Shown here: positions 58,041 to 64,000 of the stretch, piece after piece
How the letters are laid out: every line of letters starts with the position of its first letter
How positions within the stretch are numbered: position 1 is the stretch's first letter
DNA from: Polytrichum commune
Taxonomy: Eukaryota; Streptophyta; Polytrichopsida; Polytrichales; Polytrichaceae
Assembly (NCBI GenBank): GCA_950295325.1
Contig: OX485808.1
Span: 31,328,527 to 31,392,526, forward strand
Reading direction: 5' to 3'
DNA length: 64,000 bases
Program-made: the position numbers and the translations under genes
Notes under the pieces: model-generated
Databases searched by the model: none
What the model saw: only the letters and a program-made list of their open reading frames with translations
What the model was told of the DNA's origin: nothing

Positions 58041-60273
58041 TAATGATGATAAGATTGATGAAATCATGGTTGACACTGTATTCTTCATGTAATTTCTTGT
58101 CTCAGCTTGCCATCGATATCATTCTCGAACCAGATGAAACCACAAACCATAGCCAGACTGCTGCTTGTGGCGCTGATCATACTAGAAATCTAAAGGTGTC
58201 TGGAAGAAGTTCTACTTGGTATGTTCATCCTCTTGCAGAATACAACAATCGATACATATTGCTGAGCCACGTCACAGTAATCCAAGGGAAAGCAACACAT
58301 TAATGGCCGCAACATCTCTAGCGAGATCGAGTGTTGTGCATCCAAGACCAACATTTAAACAAAAAAATAGCATGTGGTGTAGTTATGTAATGATGATGGG
58401 ATTGAAGAAATCATGTGTTGCGCTGTATTCTTCATGTAATTTTTCTTGTCTCATGCCATCGTCATGTAATTTTTGAGCCAGATCGAAATGACAAACCATA
58501 GCTAGACTGCTGCTTGTGGTGCTGTTCATCCTAGAAATCTAATGTATCAGGAAGAAGTACTACATTGTATGTTAATCATCTTGCAGAATACAACGATCGA
58601 TATATATTGCTGAGCCACAACACAGTAATCCAAGGGAAAGCTACACAGGTACTTCTCTTCACGAAATTAAAACTCTGGTCTTTCTCTTGACCATCATCAT
58701 TCGTGAACCAGGAAATGGCCAATCTTATCGTATACTTATATGGAGGGAATAATGTCTGACGTATAATCAAAAAGGAAGGAAGTAGTACTTTGTATATATG
58801 TTAATCATCTTGCAGAATACAACGATAGATATTGCTGAGCAAAGACACAGAAATCTAAGGAAAAGCTACTCAGGTAGATACTCTTCACGTAATTCAAACT
58901 CTTGTCTACTCTTGGCATCATCATTCGCGAACCAGAAAATGACAAACCATGGCGTATACCTATACGGAGGAAAATCGTCTGATGTATAATCAAGAAAAGA
59001 AGCACTACTTTGTACTATGATTACGCAGAGAATTGAACTTCATCTTGGAGGATACAGCTAGCGGAGAGGTAAGAACTAAGAAATTGCTCCTGCTGACCTC
59101 AAGATACAGCAATCTAAACGAAAGCTACACCATTGATGGCAGTGGCGTGTCTACCGAGATCGAGTGTACATCCAAAGGACCACCAACATATACACAAGAG
59201 AACTACAACATACGATCATGTAAGCAATAATGATGAAGTGGACCGCATTAAAGTTTGGCCCTCCTCGCAGGATCTGCCACCGCTCTGCAGGAGTCTGCTC
59301 TGTCTTACTGTAAGTTAGTACTACCACAACGAACGAGATCGGCAGGCTCTGATTCCGCAGTACATACTTAACTTACATACCTTACAGATAGACTAAGTTA
59401 GCTTCTATGTACTCCGCTACAGAGCTGCTTCCGCGGTCCTTCCAGTTACTTCGAGTTCGGTAGCTGCCATATGAGCCAGCCGTCCTGCACCAGTACTCAT
59501 CATGCTACCTTCTTCATGAGCCTGCAGCAGAAATGTTGGCAGCAGTGTGTAAGAATTTATACTTACATATGAGAAGGACTTTGCAAGTAGCTACTACACA
59601 TTATTAATATATATGTTATTGGTGTAAGGACATTGCAATTGCATTGAAATTTTTGAGAGTGGGGAGCTGCAGTGAGGAGTGTCTTGAAGGCATTGCTGCT
59701 TGCTGCAGCGAGCTGTGGATATGGCGTTTGTGCAGAGTGCGCCGGTAGAGTGGATCCCTAGTGACCAGGTTAACCGAAAGCCGGTAGGTTATAATGTCAA
59801 CTTCTAATCCGGTGCTCAATGCTGCATGCGATGTTTGCATCCCTGTGGGGTTAAGTCGTGGTTTGAATCGCAAGAGTGCGGTGCTTCCGTCCTTACACAT
59901 GCATGGAATGTATACATCAATTTGTGCGAGTAATTCATTCCGACGGCATGCAGTTATCAATTCTTGCTACATTCAAGATTTAGTCTACGATATTGTAGCT
60001 GGACTAGGATTGGGGGAGTGACTTCCCTCTGAACCACTTCCAAGAGATATGGAAATCAACAGTTACATACTGCTCAAGTCTGAGGCTCGTGAAGTTGAAG
60101 TGTGGTTTTGTAATTCCAGACTTGCAAGGGGAGTAGAGTTTCGTATGTTATGGAGTTCAGAGTAACATTGAACGTGCATGGAAGTAGGTGCATTGTGGAG
60201 AATTGTGTCAATCTCGTGTACATGTACTTCGTCGAATTAGTTATATCTCTGAGAGACATGCTGCGAACAACTG

Positions 60274-63200
60274 ATGAATCAATGTTGCACAGGTTACACC
60301 AAGGTTTCAAACTTTTCTATAGAGTTATCTGCAATGAGATACTTATTAGCGTTGAATCCGGTGACGCATTCAACTACAATGCTAACATCCAACCTGCTGT
60401 TGAGTGCATTACCTCAGGGAGTGACACCTGGACAACTTTCTCCTCTTAACCAGGTACAACAACACCTACAAGTCGACACATTCAGTTTCCAAGAATTAGA
60501 CAGTTTCTCCTTCGGGGGAAGCCGCAAGCTTAACGTCGAGGATGTCCCAATCACTACTTCAGATGGCTCCGTTGACTTCCGAGGAAGACCTGCTCACAAA
60601 ATCAGGACAGGAAGATGGAGAACTTCTCCATTCATATTCGGTGAGCTACGAATCTACTGTTACCCTCCCGCTTGAACATCCAAAAAGTTAGTGTACATGT
60701 TTTGCATTCACCGATTTTGAGGCCCACTTCCTGTTGCTTGCGCTGCTGCAGGGGCTGCGATGTTTGAGGCAGTTGTGAACCTGGGAATTGCAATCAACTT
60801 GAACTTATATCTTCTGGGGCCGATGCGTCTCCACCCAATCCAGGCTTCCACGGCATTGTCGAACTACTGGGGAACTTCGTACTTGACCTCTCTCATCGGC
60901 GGTTTTCTTTCTGATGCGGTTCTAGGAAACTACTGGACCATCCTCCTGGCCATGCTCACCGAACTCGTGGTACATGTTCAATATGCTCAATTCCTTTACA
61001 ATTTGCTTAATTTCTAGGACAGCCAGAGGCTACAGCCAAACAGCTTAGGGTTAAATGTGCAGGCTTCAGTGGAGGCTTCAATTTCCCAGGCTATGAGTAC
61101 ACTTTCATCAATCCAGTCCACAACAAAGATAATGCTCTCCGAAACTTGTCAGGCATCATTTGATGTACAAGAACAAAGGGATATCCTAAGGAGGTTAATC
61201 GAAGAAAGTTCGAGGATAAGATATTTAGAGATACATCGGAGCGCTTTTTCTGGATAGTTAGCAAAGCAAAAAGTGTCTAATATGATATGCAGGAATGCAA
61301 TATTATTCTACTGTAAATGATGTCGAAGAGGGCGTAACTGCTTAAAGATCGATCTCCTATGGTTAGCATTAATGATGAACTCATGCTGTTGTTCACATAA
61401 TTGCAGGGTGTTGCTCTACTCATCATTTCCTCTGCAGTGCCACCACTCAAGCCCGAATGTATTACCATCAGCCAGCACACCACATGCTCACCAGTAACAA
61501 AGATGCAATACGGAATGTGTCTCCTCTCTCTCTACTTGATTGCTTTGGGATCCGGCTGCATCCGACCTTGTCTTTCAGCATTTGGTGGAGACCAATTCGA
61601 CCAGGAAGATGCCAAAGAGAGAAAACAAACACCGAGGTACTTCAACTGGTTAGTGTTTGCAATAAGCATCGGAGGTATACTGGCGACGACCATCGTGGTC
61701 CATGTGGGAGAGAATGTGTCATGGACACTGTCGTTCATTACAATCGGCATTGCTGCGATGTGTGCATCATTGATCTTCGTGGCTGGCACATTGGTCTACA
61801 GACACCATAAACCTCAGGGAAGCCCCTTCACTAGGATCTCCCAGGTGTTCGTTGCAGCATTCCGTAACCGGAAATTGAATTTACCTGCTGACCCTAACGA
61901 GTTCCAGAAAACTGCTAGGGATTGTGAGGTGCCGATATTGGCCCCCGGTGATCAACCACGTTACCTTCTCCGCCATACCAAAGGCATGCGGTACGCAATC
62001 CATCTTTCCCTCAAAATACCGGATGTCCGAAGAGAATCATCATTATTCCTTGAGTATGTGTTGCTGTTTGAATGAGGAGTTGACCTAACGAGCAGATTAG
62101 CATAACATACTCAAGTAGCCAATTTGGATTCCGGTGCAGGTGGAATAATTAATGTAAAGTAATCCGTTAATTCACAGCTCTTCAGTTGAATATCAGTAGA
62201 TGGAAGAATTCTTTGTGTCCGAAGTTAGGCATCAACAATGAGGTGTCGACTAATGAGAGCTTAATGCCACTTGACTTTGCTCGGCATTCATTTACGCACT
62301 CAAGGAAACCTTGATTCTTGATGGAAATTTATTCTTGAAGCTAGAATAGCCTAAACAGAGAGTCCTGACTTATTACACATAGCTTACACATCCTTAAGAA
62401 TACTATGAGATTAGATTGCTACATGACTTGTAAGTCTCTTAATTGACGAATTCTGACCACGGAATGGTGTTTTGTGAATTTGAAGATTTCTGGACAAAGC
62501 GGCAGCATCTGCACAAGGCTCGACGTCAGTCCAATCCACGCAACCGGATTTGAGCCCATGGTATTCATGCACAGTGACACAAGTGGAAGAAGTGAAGGGG
62601 ATTCTTCGATGCATGCCAATTGCAATGAGCACCATGTTTCTCTACATGGTGGTAGCGCAGACACAAACATGGTCCATTACACAGGGCTACACCATGGAGA
62701 GACGCATCGGTAAACACTACCTGTTCCCACCTGCAACCCTTAGCGCCATCGCCATAGGGTTTGTGCTGCTCGAAGTTGCAGCATATGACTGCCTGTTTGT
62801 CCCTTACGTCCGTCGATACACCGGCCACCGCCATGGCCTGTCCCACTTGCAACGCATCGGGGTGGGGCTGGCAGTCTCGGTGGTGGCTATGGCGTATGCT
62901 GCACTTTTGGAATCCATCCGGCTTGATATAGCCAGGGGCCATCAGATGCAAGATTTGAAGGACTCTGTTGTCCCCCTCTCCATTTTCTGGCAGCTGCCAC
63001 TCCATGTGTTGCTAGGTACAGCCATTCTCTTTGCACATGCTGGCCTCTTCGAGTTTTTCTACTACGAGTCACCGATGAGGATGCGGACCTCCGGAACAGC
63101 GCTCTCCATGGTGCCCATTGCACTAGGGCTTTACCAAAATGGCGGTTTCATGGTGGGAATCAATGCCCTGTCCAAAAAATTTGGACGAGGCTGGCTGGCT

Positions 63201-63428
63201 TCCCCGAACCTTGATCAAAACCATCTTAACTACTACTACCTCTTCATGGCGGTCATGAGCTTGTTCAACTTTGGGATCTACTTGCTTACAGCTCGCTTCT
63301 ACAAGTACAAAGAATTCATCACCATTGCATCTGTTGGCAGCAAGTCCCACCGTGCAACTGAGTACATGACCACCCCCATATCTGCAACCTCGCTGCAACA
63401 ACCGACTCAAAATTATCGTCCCTACTGA
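60274..63428 (+). CDS. NPF (NRT1/PTR) family transporter, four exons
   Basis: A major-facilitator transporter of the plant NPF family, usually moving nitrate, peptides, hormones or other metabolites across a membrane. Proposed exons are 60274-60640, 60752-60969, 61407-61990 and 62486-63428, all with GT-AG borders and consistent phase. Signatures are GRWRTSPFIFG before TM1, LIGGFLSDAVLG, GSGCIRPCLSAFGGDQFDQE, RYFNWLVFAISIG, RHTKGMR joined to FLDKAA across intron 3, CTVTQVEEVKGILRCMPI, and FWQLPLHVLLG followed by GLFEFFYYESP. From the first ATG the product is 703 residues, longer than the usual 550-620, so the start is uncertain. Other in-frame ATGs are at 60334 and 60379, and an unseen 5' exon is possible. 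The TM1 ExxE[K/R] motif reads AMFEA here. Confidence 0.85.
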
Positions 63429-63435
63429 AGTTAAA

Positions 63436-63640
63436 TCTCCGTTGCATCTTATACAGCAACAATCTCCATCAAGTTCTGCATCCTTTGCAAATCTATCAGA
63501 AGACTGCAGGAAGTCATTCATCCATCTCCATATCTGCTACCTAGCTCTTCATGGTGGTGATCATGAGCTTGTTCAACTTTGGCATCATCTACTTCCTCAC
63601 CGCTTGTTTCTACAAGTACAAAAGATTCATCACCAAATGA
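63436..63640 (+). pseudogene. Partial duplicate of the NPF last exon
   Basis: The translation reads LFMVVIMSLFNFGIIYFLTA and then CFYKYKRFITK before a stop. It repeats LFMAVMSLFNFGIYLLTARF and YKYKEFIT of the intact gene about 310 bp upstream, with one extra codon and substitutions. The last transmembrane helix only is present, so it is not a gene on its own. An upstream CTACCTAG could act as an acceptor for an alternative last exon. Confidence 0.65.
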
Positions 63641-63740
63641 CTCAAAACCATCATCCCTGATCAGGTACCTCCTTGGATATACTATATCAACTCTACCAAT
63701 TCTCTGCATCCTTTGCAAGTCTGTCAGAAGACCGGCAAAT
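63463..63740 (+). repeat. Duplicated segment downstream of the NPF gene
   Basis: TCTGCATCCTTTGCAAATCT with ATCAGAAGAC near 63474 recurs as TCTGCATCCTTTGCAAGTCT with GTCAGAAGAC near 63701. With the exon fragment in between, this shows at least two duplication steps. Confidence 0.7.
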
Positions 63741-64000
63741 CAATCTCACATTTTTGTCAGAGATTGACTTGCAATTTTTTGCACGCCCACCCCATAAGTT
63801 AAGCTTAATCCCGATTGATGACCGACCAGCAGCTAGCCAAGTGAAAGAGAAATTTCTCGCATTGAGCTGGCAGTGAGTTAGGGTTCGGATGGGTTGTGTT
63901 TTTCCTTTTCACCCTTGAATCTTGCAGATGCAGATGACCTCAGGTCGTCAATCTAAGTAGTGAATTTTTGGAGACTCTTGACCTTCAAGATTGGAATCTC

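Larger units (their letters stand above)
56860..59240 (+). repeat. Degenerate tandem array upstream of the NPF gene
   Basis: At least five units with irregular spacing (about 200-1200 bp) carry two blocks in order. The first is CTTGTC...CATCATTC-GAACCAGA-ACAAACCAT, near 56870, 58100, 58450, 58690 and 58920. The second is CTTGCAGAATACAACGATCG with CACAGTAATCCAAGGGAAAG, near 58233, 58582 and 58813. A third block, ACCGAGATCGAGTGTACATC, appears near 57970, 58320 and 59155. No coding function is recognised. It may be a promoter-proximal duplication or a decayed element. Confidence 0.65.

Noticed and set aside
59616-60021. Overlapping frames just upstream of the NPF gene
   Set aside because: Frames on opposite strands, neither recognisable. 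The region is more likely 5' leader or promoter.
62565-63005. 146-codon minus-strand open frame
   Set aside because: It is antisense to the fourth exon of the NPF gene.

Overview
The window reads as nuclear DNA of a land plant. It is AT-rich and mostly repetitive, with few spliced or intronless plant-type genes: two canonical histone H2A genes with a plant H2A sequence and one short intron, an NPF (NRT1/PTR) transporter with GT-AG introns, and a plant-type SDR. A bryophyte or other early-diverging lineage is my best guess, from the overall look of the H2A and of the orphan membrane protein. Nothing in the sequence proves that placement. No rRNA, tRNA, CRISPR array, operon or prokaryotic feature was seen.

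Layout. 1-2.4 kb: the right part of a Harbinger-like MITE, then a 1.6-kb solo LTR with a tandem-repeat core. 3.2-4.5 kb: two MITEs. 4.84-10.2 kb: a nested stack. An outer TTA-flanked Harbinger-type element holds a 2.25-kb Harbinger-type element that carries a 200-codon open frame, a small palindromic-end MITE, and another solo LTR. 10.2-12.3 kb: unexplained, partly GC-rich DNA. 12.35-13.6 kb: a multipass membrane protein gene with a frame break near its 5' end. 14-20 kb: dispersed repeats and a decayed non-LTR retrotransposon with RNase H and zinc-knuckle remnants. 20-22.4 kb: repeats and unassigned DNA. 22.4-28.6 kb: a duplicated H2A locus, two copies about 5.2 kb apart in the same orientation. 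30.4-31.2 kb: an intronless SDR on the minus strand with a degenerate repeat array upstream. 32.5-56.6 kb: almost entirely transposable elements: a pair of hAT MITEs with perfect 8-bp target duplications, Harbinger MITEs with TTA duplications, a solo LTR with a TAGGC duplication, the palindromic-end MITE family, SINEs, and a 1.58-kb element with subterminal TCGG(N7)CCGA motifs and a minisatellite. 56.9-59.2 kb: a degenerate tandem array. 60.3-63.4 kb: a four-exon NPF transporter followed by a partial duplicate of its last exon.

The genes are not functionally linked. The H2A pair has S-phase promoter signals (an E2F-type site and the plant histone octamer) and a conserved 16-nt hairpin in the 3' flank. 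The NPF lacks the usual ExxE[K/R] proton-coupling motif. The SDR has Thr where the catalytic Ser is expected. The most informative structure in the window is the layering of repeat insertions. Several can be checked internally, because removing the insert restores alignment to another copy of the host repeat in the same window.
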